A stretch of DNA of 64,000 nt from Thermodesulfobacteriota bacterium. GTDB lineage: Bacteria > Desulfobacterota > QYQD01. The stretch spans positions 124,001 through 188,000 of the forward strand of contig JAVHLC010000003.1 in assembly GCA_031082315.1 (NCBI GenBank), in the 5' to 3' direction. Shown one piece after another: positions 52,014 through 60,847 of this stretch. Under the pieces are notes generated by a model. That model had not been told where the DNA came from, made no database searches, and saw only the letters and a list, made by a program, of their open reading frames with translations. Every line of letters begins with the position of its first letter. Within the stretch, counting starts at the first letter, position 1. A program made the translations under genes and the position numbers.

Positions 52014-53003
52014 GTGAAAAGAGTATCCATAAGGTCTTTAATCCTGTTTTGCGCGTTATCTTTAGTAGCCGCCTCTACAGTTGGCGCAGAAACGCCTAGT
52101 TACACGGTTCAGCCGGGCGATACCCTCTGGGATATCACCAGCCGGTTCTTCCATGACCCCTGGCTCTGGCCCAACCTATGGAAAAACAACCCCCACATTA
52201 CCAATCCACATCTAGTCTTCCCGGGTTGTCGGCTGCGACTCTCTATAGAGAAAGAGGCCCCCAAACAAGAGTTCGAGTCTTCCGTACCGCCACCCTCTAT
52301 ACCCCATATAGAGACCAGATCCGCGGAATCGCCCGAAAAGTCACCGGTCAAGACCTTTACCTATTTAGGAATGAATACCGTGGGTTTTATCTCAAAAGCG
52401 AAGCTGGAAGAAAAAGGGACCATCCGGGATCTGCCCTTGTTCAAAGAGTTGCTGAACCAGGGTGACGTGGTATATCTCACCAATGACGGGGATCTGCTCC
52501 AGAAAGGAAGCACCTGGACTGTATATCGTGCCCCGGATATGGTGTACCGCCCTTTGACCCGGGAAAGAATAGGCTATTACTATCTGCCGCTAGGAAAGCT
52601 AGAAATCATTAAGGCCGGTAATCCGGCCACGGGTCAAATTATATCCTCGCATCAGGCCATCTCTGTTGATGACCAGATTATGTCTTCAGAAGAGATGCCC
52701 ACCCAGATACCGTTAAAATGTCCCTCCGGCCCCATAGCCGCAACCATCATTAAGTCCGAGCCGCTGGCGGAAAGAATAGCCCAGGACCATATAGTTTATC
52801 TGGATAAGGGAAAGAAAGACGGTCTGGAGGCCGGGGTTTGTCTTGAGGTCTTCAAGACAAAAGAGGTCGCAGGCACCCAGCAAATTCTCTCCCTGGGAAA
52901 TATCCTGGTGCTCCAAACGCAGGAAGAAACATCTGCCGCTCTGGTTATAAGATCGAAAGAGCCATTTTCGATCGGGGAAAAGGTTAGGACTGAAAATCCT
53001 TAA
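52014..53003 (+). CDS. LysM-domain exported protein
   Basis: A 329-aa protein with signal peptide SLILFCALSLVAASTVGA, followed by one LysM repeat (SYTVQPGDTLWDITSRFFHDPWLWPNLWKNN, about 29-59, ending near 77). The Trp-rich LysM with DPWLWPNLW is the deltaproteobacterial/gammaproteobacterial type found with TPR or periplasmic envelope proteins. The 250-residue C-terminal part is beta-rich with no recognised motif. It should bind peptidoglycan in the periplasm. Confidence 0.85.
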   Translation: MKRVSIRSLILFCALSLVAASTVGAETPSYTVQPGDTLWDITSRFFHDPWLWPNLWKNNPHITNPHLVFPGCRLRLSIEKEAPKQEFESSVPPPSIPHIETRSAESPEKSPVKTFTYLGMNTVGFISKAKLEEKGTIRDLPLFKELLNQGDVVYLTNDGDLLQKGSTWTVYRAPDMVYRPLTRERIGYYYLPLGKLEIIKAGNPATGQIISSHQAISVDDQIMSSEEMPTQIPLKCPSGPIAATIIKSEPLAERIAQDHIVYLDKGKKDGLEAGVCLEVFKTKEVAGTQQILSLGNILVLQTQEETSAALVIRSKEPFSIGEKVRTENP

Positions 53004-53060
53004 AGTTGCGCCCGCTTCAGAAAGACACCGAACAAGTTGACCGCAAAGAACAATTTTGTC

Positions 53061-53089
53061 TTGACAAAGCCATGTATATCGATTAATTA
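53061..53089 (+). promoter_or_regulatory. rplM-rpsI promoter
   Basis: TTGACA (53,061-53,066), 17 bp, TAATTA (53,084-53,089), about 37 bp before the rplM start. The leader is short, with no clear L13-type structured element. Confidence 0.6.
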
Positions 53090-53126
53090 TTCCCGTCTAT
53101 TCTTTATGTTAAGAGTGGAGAGCGTA

Positions 53127-53555
53127 ATGAAAACTTATTCGGCGAAGGCCAGGGACATAAAAAGGAAGTGGTGTGTAGTTGACGCTACTGATAAGATTCT
53201 AGGCCGTTTGGCCAGTAACATAGCGGCCAGACTCCGCGGCAAACACAAGCCGATTTTCACGTCACATGTGGATACGGGTGATTTTATTATTGTTGTCAAT
53301 GCCGACAAGGTGAGATTGACCGGTAAAAAATGGTCTGATAAGTTGTATCATCATCATACCGGTTATATAGGTGGATTGAAGACCGCCAGCGCCGAGGAAC
53401 TATTAAGTAAAAAACCGCAAGAACTAATCCGGCATGCGGTTAGAGGTATGTTGCCCAAAAACAGCCTGGGTCGCACTATGCTCAGTAAGCTGAAGGTTTA
53501 TACGGGGGCGGACCATCCTCATCAGGCGCAGCAGCCGGAAGAATTATCTATTTAA
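53127..53555 (+). CDS. rplM: 50S ribosomal protein L13
   Basis: ATG 53,127 ([20 protein letters not shown]) gives the standard 142 aa; the longer frame runs through the promoter. [34 protein letters not shown] and [14 protein letters not shown] are the L13 signatures. It precedes rpsI by 13 bp, the universal arrangement. Confidence 0.98.
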   Translation: MKTYSAKARDIKRKWCVVDATDKILGRLASNIAARLRGKHKPIFTSHVDTGDFIIVVNADKVRLTGKKWSDKLYHHHTGYIGGLKTASAEELLSKKPQELIRHAVRGMLPKNSLGRTMLSKLKVYTGADHPHQAQQPEELSI

Positions 53556-53568
53556 GCAGGAGTCTTGC

Positions 53569-53961
53569 ATGGCAGAAAAACTGTATTACGCAACAGGCAA
53601 ACGAAAGACGGCCATAGCCAGGGTGTGGATGCGTCCCGGCAAGGGGAATATGGTTATTAACGACAGCGCCCCGGAAGAATATTTTGACGGGGAAGTGCCT
53701 GTACTCATCCTTAAAAAGCCGCTTATGCTTACGGAAACCATGGGTAATCTCGACATCTCGGTTAATGTCGCCGGTGGGGGGAAAATAGCGCAGGCTGGGG
53801 CTGTTCGGCATGGTATTGCCAAGGCGCTTCTGGAAATTAACCCTGAATACCGGGCGACGCTGAAAAAGGCCGGTTTGCTGACCAGGGATCCACGGGCTAA
53901 AGAGCGCAAAAAATATGGACAAAAGGGCGCCCGGGCGCGCTTCCAATATTCAAAGAGATGA
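53569..53961 (+). CDS. rpsI: 30S ribosomal protein S9
   Basis: A 130-aa protein: [19 protein letters not shown] at the start, [19 protein letters not shown] (64-82) and the C-terminal [22 protein letters not shown], the tail that reaches the P-site tRNA. AGGAG precedes the ATG. Confidence 0.98.
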   Translation: MAEKLYYATGKRKTAIARVWMRPGKGNMVINDSAPEEYFDGEVPVLILKKPLMLTETMGNLDISVNVAGGGKIAQAGAVRHGIAKALLEINPEYRATLKKAGLLTRDPRAKERKKYGQKGARARFQYSKR

Positions 53962-53990
53962 TTTGGTCTGAGTAACAGGGTATCTTCTAA

Positions 53991-54027
53991 AAGAGGGTTT
54001 GCCTTTTGGGGCAAGCCCTCTTTTTTT
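53991..54027 (+). terminator. Rho-independent terminator after rpsI
   Basis: AAGAGGGTTTGCC pairs with GGCAAGCCCTCTT (one G-U pair) around a TTTTGG loop, followed by TTTTTT. It closes the rplM-rpsI operon. Confidence 0.85.
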
Positions 54028-54064
54028 ACCAGCGCGGTAATGTCAAAAGTTTAATGAAAAATAA

Positions 54065-54295
54065 GCCACAGAGGACACAGAGCGCACAGAGCAACGTAAA
54101 GAAATCAAAAGAAAAAGACAGAGCAGTTAAGAAAGAAACTGTTTTATTGGTACCTCCGGGACCTATGCACTCTCCAAGGCTGTGATTAAGCTATTTTCTG
54201 GGGACAAACAAGAACATTGGAGAAGCCGGGGAGGAAAGGAACCAAATTCTGCCTTAACCTACTGATATCTCTGTGTTCTCTGTGCCCTCTGTGGC
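54065..54295. repeat. 231-bp inverted-repeat element (GCCACAGAGG ends)
   Basis: GCCACAGAGGACACAGAG at 54,065 is complementary to CTCTGTGCCCTCTGTGGC at 54,278-54,295. The interior is A-rich, then has TACCTCCGGGACC and AAGCCGGGGAGG with no ORF. It fills the gap before argC and has the build of a MITE. Similar ends occur at 57,720-57,792 (ACCGCTGAGCACGCAGAG). Confidence 0.6.
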
Positions 54296-54336
54296 AAGAT
54301 TCTTGACATCATGACCGGCGCAGTGAGGAGGTTATT

Positions 54337-55374
54337 ATGATCCGTGCCGCTATAATCGGAGCTACCGGCTATACCGGACTGGAACTGGTAAGAATATTAT
54401 CCGCACATCCCGGGGTTACTATTGCTGTGGCTACTTCCCGCCAATATGAGGGACAGCCCCTGCACAAGGTCTTTCCGTCGCTCTCAGGTAGTGTGGATAT
54501 CGTGTGTCAGTCCCCTTCGCCTGAAAGGGTTATCGGGGCGGCCGACGTCGTTTTTTTGGCGGTTCCACATCAGACGGCCATGACCCATGTCCCGGTTTTT
54601 CTGCAGGCCGACAAAAAGGTAATTGATTTAAGCGCTGATTTCCGTCTGAAAGATGTCAGAGTATATGAAAAGTGGTATCAATCCCATAGCGCCCCGGAAT
54701 ATCTGGCCGAGGCGGCCTATGGACTGCCTGAATTACATGCGGCGGCGATAAGGAAGGCACGACTAGTAGCCAACCCGGGTTGTTACCCTACCACCGTAAT
54801 CCTGGGCCTGGCCCCGCTCCTGAAGAAGGGCCTTATCGACAACAAAAGCATTGTGGTGGACTCAAAGACCGGGGTAAGTGGCGCGGGCCGCTCCGCCGTG
54901 TTAAGCAGCCTTTTCTGCGAGGTGCATGAAGACGTTAAGGCTTACAAAGTAGCTGCCCACCGCCATACACCGGAGATGGAGCAGGAACTCAGCCTGCTGG
55001 CCGGGGAAGAAATAGCCATAACCTTTACACCCCACTTGGCGCCCATGGGCCGGGGGATGCTGAGCACCATCTATGCCGATCTAAAGGGACGGCAGACCAC
55101 AGGGGATTTGATCTCGGAGTACGAAGAATTTTATAACCAGGCCCCTTTTGTAAAGATCTGCGCGGAAGGCGCCTACCCGCAACCCGCCCATGTCAAAGGG
55201 TCTAATTATTGTTTCATCGGTCTGAAGGTGGACGAACGCACCGGTCGTGTGATTATACTCTCGGCTATAGATAATCTGACCAAGGGGGCATCCGGCCAAG
55301 CGGTACAAAATATGAATCTTATGTTCGGCCTGGCGGAGACTACAGGGTTGACAGGGATACCGCTCTTTCCGTAA
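54337..55374 (+). CDS. argC: N-acetyl-gamma-glutamyl-phosphate reductase
   Basis: A 345-aa enzyme with N-terminal IIGATGYTGLELVRIL (7-22, NADP loop), catalytic C149 in ANPGCYPTTVILGLAPL, VVDSKTGVSGAGR (about 172) and VAAHRHTPEMEQEL (about 207). It performs the third step of arginine synthesis. GAGGAGG precedes the ATG. truA follows after 10 bp. Confidence 0.97.
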   Translation: MIRAAIIGATGYTGLELVRILSAHPGVTIAVATSRQYEGQPLHKVFPSLSGSVDIVCQSPSPERVIGAADVVFLAVPHQTAMTHVPVFLQADKKVIDLSADFRLKDVRVYEKWYQSHSAPEYLAEAAYGLPELHAAAIRKARLVANPGCYPTTVILGLAPLLKKGLIDNKSIVVDSKTGVSGAGRSAVLSSLFCEVHEDVKAYKVAAHRHTPEMEQELSLLAGEEIAITFTPHLAPMGRGMLSTIYADLKGRQTTGDLISEYEEFYNQAPFVKICAEGAYPQPAHVKGSNYCFIGLKVDERTGRVIILSAIDNLTKGASGQAVQNMNLMFGLAETTGLTGIPLFP

Positions 55375-55384
55375 GAGTCGGCCC

Positions 55385-56119
55385 ATGCGGAACATCAAAC
55401 TAATATTGGAGTATGATGGTACGGCCTATTGCGGCTGGCAGAGGCAGGTAAACGGCCTGAGCATCCAGGAGGTCCTGGAAGAAAAAATTGGCGTCATGAC
55501 CGGCGAGGCGGCCAAGGTAATCGGATCCGGACGTACGGACGCCGGGGTGCATGCCATGAACCAGGCAGCAAACTTTAAGATCGCCTCTAAAATCCCGGTA
55601 GATGGGTTTTTACGAGGGCTAAACAGCCTCCTCCCTCAAGGCATCGCGGTAAAAGAGGTATGCGAAGTCCCCGGTGGTTTCCACGCCCGCTACTCGGCCT
55701 TGGAGAAAGTATATCTATATCACATATTGAATGAGCGGATAAGGTCTCCACTCCACCACCTCTATACCTGGTTTGTTCCCCATGACCTGGACTTTGCGGC
55801 CATGGAAAAATGCCTCCCGGTTTTGCAGGGAGTCCATGATTTTGCCGCCTTTATGGCCAGCGGGAGCTCCGTCAAGAGCACAACCCGCATAGTGAGCGGT
55901 TTAAAATTGACCAGGAAAGATAAAATAATCGAATTTGAGATAAGGGCCAACGGGTTCCTGCGCCACATGGTGCGCAATATTGTAGGTACGCTGGTTGAAG
56001 TGGGAGAGAGACGGGTAACGCCGGAAAGGTTTACGGACATCCTCCAGGCCGGAGATCGAAATATGGCCGGGATGACCGCGCCGCCTCAGGGGCTATTCTT
56101 AAAGGAAGTGATTTATTGA
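55385..56119 (+). CDS. truA: tRNA pseudouridine(38-40) synthase
   Basis: A 244-aa enzyme. ILEYDGTAYCGWQRQ (7-21), the catalytic D52 in GSGRTDAGVHA, FHARYSALEKVYLYHI (about 99) and NGFLRHMVRNIVGTLVEVG (about 192) are the TruA motifs. Co-transcribed with argC. Confidence 0.97.
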   Translation: MRNIKLILEYDGTAYCGWQRQVNGLSIQEVLEEKIGVMTGEAAKVIGSGRTDAGVHAMNQAANFKIASKIPVDGFLRGLNSLLPQGIAVKEVCEVPGGFHARYSALEKVYLYHILNERIRSPLHHLYTWFVPHDLDFAAMEKCLPVLQGVHDFAAFMASGSSVKSTTRIVSGLKLTRKDKIIEFEIRANGFLRHMVRNIVGTLVEVGERRVTPERFTDILQAGDRNMAGMTAPPQGLFLKEVIY

Positions 56120-56210
56120 TTTTTGCTGGACAATCGCCCCACTTTATCCTAAAAGATTATAAAATTTTTCCGGTCCAGACCGACTGAGGCTGTAATTTGT
56201 GTTTAGCTTT

Positions 56211-56344
56211 CATTCGGAAACCCAAGATTTCCGGATAGAGCAGTCAGCGTTCAGCTTAAGTGATGTTTGCTTTACTCTTTTTCTGACGGCTGATGGCTGA
56301 TAGCTGAAAGCCTGCATCTGGAAACGGTAGTTGCCGGATGCAAA
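56211..56344. repeat. Composite hairpin repeat, copy 5
   Basis: CATTCGGAAACCCAAGATTT, CAGTCAGCGTTCAGCTTAAG, CTGACGGCTGATGGCTGATA and a closing CATCTGGAAACGGTAG palindrome. Same arrangement as 31,829 and 40,296, located between truA and the aminotransferase. Confidence 0.72.
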
Positions 56345-56371
56345 CTATTTAGAGAAAGGGGTTTTGCCGCC

Positions 56372-57574
56372 ATGTCTAAAGGAGCTTTATCCAGAAGGGC
56401 CCGCAAGATTAAGCCTTCCCCCACCCTGTCTATCGATGCCAAGGCCAAGGCCATGAAGGGTGCGGGCGTGGATATTGTCAACTTCGGGGTGGGCGAGCCG
56501 GACTTTGATACCCCCGGCTATATCAAAGAGGCCGCCATAAAGGCCATCCAGGATGGTTTTACCAAATATACCCCGGTCGGTGGTATCATAGAGCTAAAAG
56601 ACGCCGTTATCAAACGTCTGAAAGATGACCATGGGTTGTCTTATTCCCGTCAAGAGATAGTAATCTCCTGCGGGGGTAAACACGCCCTTTACAACTTGGC
56701 ACAGGCCCTTTTTGACAAGGGCGACGAGGTCATCATCCCGGCTCCCTACTGGGTATCCTACCCCCCTATTGTCGAGCTGGCCGGGGCCAAACCGGTTATT
56801 ATTGAGACCAGGGAAGAAGATGGCTTTGATCTCGATGTCTCCGCACTGGAAAAGATGATAACTCCGAGAACAAAGGGTATAATCCTTAATAGCCCATCAA
56901 ATCCAACGGGTTCTGTCTTCAGCGCCAGGACCCTCAGACAAATGGGGGACCTGGTGCAAGATCACAACTGTTACGTTATCTCTGACGATATCTATGAAAA
57001 GATACGCTTTGACGGAAAAAAGCCGGGTAATCTGCTCTCCCTCAATCCCAAACTTAGGGAGAAGGTATTCATTCTAAATGGCGTATCCAAGACCTATGCC
57101 ATGACCGGCTGGCGGATTGGTTATCTGGCCGGGCCTGCCGATATAATCTCGGCCGTAACCAACATCCAGAGTCAGAGCACTTCCAATCCTACCTCCATAT
57201 CCCAAAAGGCCGCGGTCGCCGCCCTGAACGGCCCGGATTCTTTCATTACCAAGATGGTATCTGTCTTCAAAGAACGCAGGGACTATATCGTTAAGCGACT
57301 TAAAGCCATACCGGGTGTAACGTGTGTCAAACCACAAGGGGCATTTTATGCCTTTCCAAACGTCTCTGCGTATTACTCCCGTGGGTATAAGGGGCGGAAG
57401 ATAACAAATTCAATGGCCCTCTGTGATTACCTGCTGGAGGAGGCCCGTTTAGCCGTTGTTCCGGGGGTAGCCTTCGGTGATGACCGGTACATCAGATTTT
57501 CCTTTGCCACGTCTATGGAAAATATCGCTAAAGGTATGGATCGATTTAAAGAGGCGCTAAAGAGACTGTCCTGA
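56372..57574 (+). CDS. aspC: Aspartate-type aminotransferase (class I)
   Basis: A 400-aa PLP enzyme. FGVGEPDFDTPGYIKEAA (about 37), KYTPVGGIIELKDAV, SCGGKHALYNLAQAL, APYWVSYPP, NSPSNPTGSVFS, DDIYEKIRFDG and the PLP lysine K240 in NGVSKTYAMTGWRIGYLAGP are all present; R near the end (IRFSFATS) binds the substrate carboxylate. Most similar to aspartate/prephenate aminotransferases (AspC/AAT 1b). AGAAAGGGG upstream. Its stop codon overlaps repeat copy D. Confidence 0.93.
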   Translation: MSKGALSRRARKIKPSPTLSIDAKAKAMKGAGVDIVNFGVGEPDFDTPGYIKEAAIKAIQDGFTKYTPVGGIIELKDAVIKRLKDDHGLSYSRQEIVISCGGKHALYNLAQALFDKGDEVIIPAPYWVSYPPIVELAGAKPVIIETREEDGFDLDVSALEKMITPRTKGIILNSPSNPTGSVFSARTLRQMGDLVQDHNCYVISDDIYEKIRFDGKKPGNLLSLNPKLREKVFILNGVSKTYAMTGWRIGYLAGPADIISAVTNIQSQSTSNPTSISQKAAVAALNGPDSFITKMVSVFKERRDYIVKRLKAIPGVTCVKPQGAFYAFPNVSAYYSRGYKGRKITNSMALCDYLLEEARLAVVPGVAFGDDRYIRFSFATSMENIAKGMDRFKEALKRLS

Positions 57575-57686
57575 ACATGCATAGCGAGCGCATTCCCCGC
57601 TGCTTGCAACGGGGTTAGCGAGCGAATACGATGCATTTTACCTTGCATACGGAGATTCCTCGCAGCTTGCTGCGGGGAGCTTCAAT
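57573..57686 (-). repeat. 114-bp twin-palindrome repeat, copy D (inverted)
   Basis: Reverse orientation copy: it begins GAACATGCATAGCGAGCG inside the TGA stop of the aminotransferase gene and ends at GGGGAGCTTCAAT. Hairpins CCCCGCTGCTTGCAACGGGG and CTCGCAGCTTGCTGCGGGGA are slightly diverged. It lies 28 kb from copy C and shows the family is spread along the chromosome. Confidence 0.82.
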
Positions 57687-57719
57687 TTAAAAGAGACGGC
57701 TTCGTAACAAAGCTTTTTC

Positions 57720-57792
57720 ACCGCTGAGCACGCAGAGTCCGCAGAAAAAAACTGTAAATCATTCAATATGTTATCTCAGCGTTCTCTGCGGT
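57720..57792. repeat. 73-bp inverted repeat (ACCGCTGAGCACGCAGAG)
   Basis: ACCGCTGAGCACGCAGAG (57,720-57,737) is complementary, with two or three mismatches, to CTCAGCGTTCTCTGCGGT (57,775-57,792). It fits the dispersed class of the 54,065 element. The remaining spacer to 57,921 has no gene. Confidence 0.55.
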
Positions 57793-57921
57793 AAAATTTT
57801 ACTTTTTGCGAGTTAATCAAGAGAGGAACACCGGATACAATAACCTTTGGCGAGAGCAACACAGGCGTGCTGCTCTCTATGAGCCAAGGTTGCATAAATA
57901 GGGCCCGCGGCCGGATTAACA

Positions 57922-58206
57922 TTAGCGGCCGGCAGCGCCTCGCTTGGAAGCCTTAAGCGGGTTGATTTTAGCGGCAGCTTTGGGCGCCTCTGTCTTGAGA
58001 TGGGTGGCCAGGTTACAGTTGCCCTTTTTCCACTTTGAGGCGGGATCAGGATAGCTGCTGCAGTATTTACCTGTGGGAAATTCTATGATACGGTTGCAAC
58101 CCTCACACTTATCAATAACCTGATGACAGGCTCCACCGTTAAAAGAACAACCTTTTTTGCTCATAAAGACGCAGCTAATCCCTGGTTTTAACGTTGTACA
58201 GTCCAT
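57922..58206 (-). CDS. PxxKW-family cysteine-rich protein
   Basis: A 94-aa protein on the minus strand starting MDCTTLKPGISCVFM, with GGGGGTGAT upstream. Ten cysteines are spread over the first 70 residues (MSKKGCSFNGGACHQVIDKCEGC, KYCSSYPDPASKWKKGNC) and the PDPASKW motif names the PxxKW family, typical of sulfate-reducing and related deltaproteobacteria. The protein should bind metals or form an iron-sulfur site. Function unknown. Confidence 0.8.
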   Translation of the reverse strand: MDCTTLKPGISCVFMSKKGCSFNGGACHQVIDKCEGCNRIIEFPTGKYCSSYPDPASKWKKGNCNLATHLKTEAPKAAAKINPLKASKRGAAGR

Positions 58207-58307
58207 GGGAATCACCCCCTTTACAAAGATTTTACAAAATCGTTTTTTACAAAACGACGCTTTATAATCGATGGGTTAGATTTTGTCAATAGAAAACAGG
58301 TAGAAAA

Positions 58308-58481
58308 ATGGAAGCCATCATTCCTTCGCTTCACGGCTTGCGCGAGTGACCCTTTCGGGGTTCGCAGGCGAGGAATGCTTGCCCCTTCCAGCCTCTAACG
58401 GGCTGGCTTTCCCCTTCCTGCTCGCCCTCGAAGGGTGCCCCGCTGCTCCAGCAAGTTACGCTCAGGAACAATGGCTTCCAT
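58308..58481. repeat. 174-bp inverted-repeat element (ATGGAAGCCAT ends)
   Basis: ATGGAAGCCAT (58,308-58,318) and ATGGCTTCCAT (58,471-58,481) are exact complements, extending imperfectly over about 20 bp. The GC-rich interior (GGCTTGCGCGAGTGACCC, TTCCAGCCTCTAACGGGC, TGCTCGCCCTCGAAGGG) has further short hairpins and no ORF. It could be a MITE or a structured RNA. Confidence 0.6.
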
Positions 58482-58577
58482 AAAAATGTGAGGAAACTCC
58501 ACCGAATAGACCTCTCAATTCTAAAAGATTTCTCCCTCTGATGGTGAAGGTTAGGGTAGCGTCAATTTGGAGGAAGA

Positions 58578-59033
58578 ATGCGCGCCGTACTGCAGCGGGT
58601 TAAAGAAGCCCGTGTTACTGTTGATGGAAAAAAGGCAGGAGAGATAGGGCCTGGACTCTTGATATTTCTGGGAGTAGAAAAGGACGATACTCCGTCTGAT
58701 GCCGCTTATATGGCGTCAAAAATAGTATCTTTACGCATATTCGCCGATGGGTCCGACAAATTTAACCTTTCCCTCCTGGATGTGGGTGGTGGATGCCTTA
58801 TCGTGTCCCAGTTTACCCTCCTTGGAGACTGCCGTAAAGGGAAAAGGCCATCCTTCGATCAGGCCGCACCGCCTGCCCTGGCCCGGCAGCTATATGAGCT
58901 TTTCGTCACTGAAGTGCGCCGGCTGTGTGTACCGGTAGCTACGGGAGAATTTCAGGCCAGGATGGAGGTCTCGTTAGTAAACGATGGCCCGGTTACCATC
59001 CTTCTGGGCAGTAAGAAACAGAACCGCTCCTAA
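58578..59033 (+). CDS. dtd: D-aminoacyl-tRNA deacylase
   Basis: A 151-aa protein: [33 protein letters not shown] at the start, [22 protein letters not shown] (about 77) and [13 protein letters not shown] near the end, which supplies the Gly-cisPro motif that rejects L-aminoacyl-tRNA. GGAGGAAG precedes the ATG. Standard length. Confidence 0.96.
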   Translation: MRAVLQRVKEARVTVDGKKAGEIGPGLLIFLGVEKDDTPSDAAYMASKIVSLRIFADGSDKFNLSLLDVGGGCLIVSQFTLLGDCRKGKRPSFDQAAPPALARQLYELFVTEVRRLCVPVATGEFQARMEVSLVNDGPVTILLGSKKQNRS

Positions 59034-59399
59034 TGTTTCTCAAATCCCGCCATTCTTCAGGGTTTTTTTCTTGCCTTCCATCTGATGTTATGTATAAAAG
59101 ATGAGGGTTGTTAGCTCATAGTAACTAAGAGCCATTGTAACCGTTCACCGTTCACCGAAAAAGGTGTTTTCGTGCTTTTCACGGACAACGGTGGCCGAAT
59201 AACGGAAAATACCTTCATCGTTTACCATGCGGAGTTTTTCACGTTTTTTAATGGGTGATGGTTGCGGAAAATACGATTACCATTGACTGTTCACCGAAAA
59301 AAGCTTTTCAGGTTCTTACTGACAACGGTGAACGGATACGAGCCATTATCTCTATGGTTAATCTTTCGACAATATTTGATACCGGAGAAGGAGGTCTTG
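59034..59399. other. Non-coding spacer with tandem/inverted CCGTTCACCG repeats
   Basis: About 360 bp between dtd and pgi. It contains multiple forms of CCGTTCACCGTTCACCG, ACGGACAACGGTG and ACTGACAACGGTGAACGG (59,137-59,340), which can pair with each other, related to sequence at 34,630-34,690. No ORF is credible; the frame from 59,262 is an upstream extension of pgi. Confidence 0.55.
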
Positions 59400-60839
59400 A
59401 TGAAGAAATGGGAAGATAAAAAATGGGTGTCAGCTCAACGGATTCGGGTAGATTTTAACTATGACATGGCCGAGTTCGTGGGCGGGGATAACGGCGTAAG
59501 CAATAAAGAGATAAGGGAGCTTGAACCCAAGGCCAAGACCGTCCATAACCAGCTTTTAAAGAAGAGGAGTCAGGGGGCGCTGGCCTTTTACGATCTTCCT
59601 TATGAAGAAAAAGAGGCCGCCCGTCTTGTTACAGCCGGGCGTAAGATTGGCCGGGCCTGCCGCAACTTTGTAGTGCTTGGTATAGGCGGATCAGCCCTGG
59701 GTGGAATAGCCCTGCAGCGAGCCCTGAATCATCCTCATTATAACCTGTTATCTGATGCCGAACGCAAGCACCGGCCACGTCTTTTCTTTGCCGATAATAT
59801 TGACCCGGATGGATTCCAGGCGCTTCTAGATATCCTGGGCCCGAGCGAAACGGTCTTTAATGTCATAAGCAAATCCGGCGGTACGGCCGAGACCATGAGC
59901 CAGTTTATTTATGTGCGGGACAGATTGATTAAAAAATTGGGAAAGGAAGGGCATCGCTCACACATCGTGGTAACCACAGACCCTGAGAAGGGCAGGCTGA
60001 GGGAGATCGCCGAAAGGGAAAATTACCTGACCTTTCCCGTGCCGGCCGGGGTTGGCGGCCGTTTTTCGGTCCTCACTCCGGTGGGACTTCTGCCCGCTGC
60101 GGTTGCTGGCATTGATATCTCTATGCTCCTGGCCGGTGCCCGGGATATGGACGGGCGGTGCCGCATTTCGAATCTGTGGAAAAATCCGGCCTATCTGAAT
60201 GCTGTACTGTATTACCTGGCGGATACTAAAAAGGGTAAGCCCATTGCGGTCATGATGCCGTATGCCGATGCCCTTTATGGAGTAGCGGACTGGTTCAGGC
60301 AGCTATGGGCAGAAAGTCTGGGGAAGAGGACAGACCTGGATGGCAATATTGTTTCTACCGGTCAGACCCCGGTCAGGGCCCTTGGGGCTACTGACCAGCA
60401 TTCGCAGTTACAGCTTTACATGGAGGGCCCAAACAACAAGCTTATTACCTTTTTAGTGGTAGAAAGGTTACGTAAAAGAATACTTCTCCCCAGATCTTTT
60501 GCTGATATGGAGGGGGTAAGTTATCTGGGAGGGCATTCCTTGAATGAATTGATTGCTGTGGAACAGAAGACCACGGAACTGGCCTTGACGCGCAATAAGC
60601 GTCCCAATCTAAGTATAATTGTCCCGGAGGTGAACGCCTTCACCTTGGGCCAGCTTTTATTCATGTTAGAGGTACAGACGGTTTTTGCCGGCGGGTTATG
60701 CCATATCAATCCCCTGGATCAGCCTGGAGTGGAAGAGGGAAAACAATTTGCCTATGGCCTTATGGGCCGAAAGGGATTTGAGCACAAGGCCAAAGAATTC
60801 GCCGAAAGGCCAGAGAAGAGCGAAAAATATATAATATAG
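59400..60839 (+). CDS. pgi: Glucose-6-phosphate isomerase
   Basis: ATG 59,400 (MKKWEDKKWVSAQRIRVDF) has GAGAAGGAGG 8 bp ahead and gives 479 aa. VVLGIGGSALGGIALQRAL, FNVISKSGGTAETMSQF (sugar-phosphate SIS loops), GVGGRFSVLTPVGLLP, GADQHSQ-like GATDQHSQLQLYMEGP (catalytic Glu/His region) and HKAKEFAE with the late Lys are visible. It interconverts glucose-6-P and fructose-6-P, upstream of mannose and fucose synthesis in this genome. Confidence 0.95.
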   Translation: MKKWEDKKWVSAQRIRVDFNYDMAEFVGGDNGVSNKEIRELEPKAKTVHNQLLKKRSQGALAFYDLPYEEKEAARLVTAGRKIGRACRNFVVLGIGGSALGGIALQRALNHPHYNLLSDAERKHRPRLFFADNIDPDGFQALLDILGPSETVFNVISKSGGTAETMSQFIYVRDRLIKKLGKEGHRSHIVVTTDPEKGRLREIAERENYLTFPVPAGVGGRFSVLTPVGLLPAAVAGIDISMLLAGARDMDGRCRISNLWKNPAYLNAVLYYLADTKKGKPIAVMMPYADALYGVADWFRQLWAESLGKRTDLDGNIVSTGQTPVRALGATDQHSQLQLYMEGPNNKLITFLVVERLRKRILLPRSFADMEGVSYLGGHSLNELIAVEQKTTELALTRNKRPNLSIIVPEVNAFTLGQLLFMLEVQTVFAGGLCHINPLDQPGVEEGKQFAYGLMGRKGFEHKAKEFAERPEKSEKYII

Positions 60840-60847
60840 GAGCAACC

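Noticed and set aside
53003-53126. L13-type autoregulatory leader RNA before rplM
   Set aside because: The promoter lies about 37 bp from the start, leaving too little leader for a structured element.
54030-54336. Riboswitch or arginine leader upstream of argC
   Set aside because: The structure seen is a dispersed inverted repeat with terminal GCCACAGAGG ends; no ARG-box or T-box elements were found.
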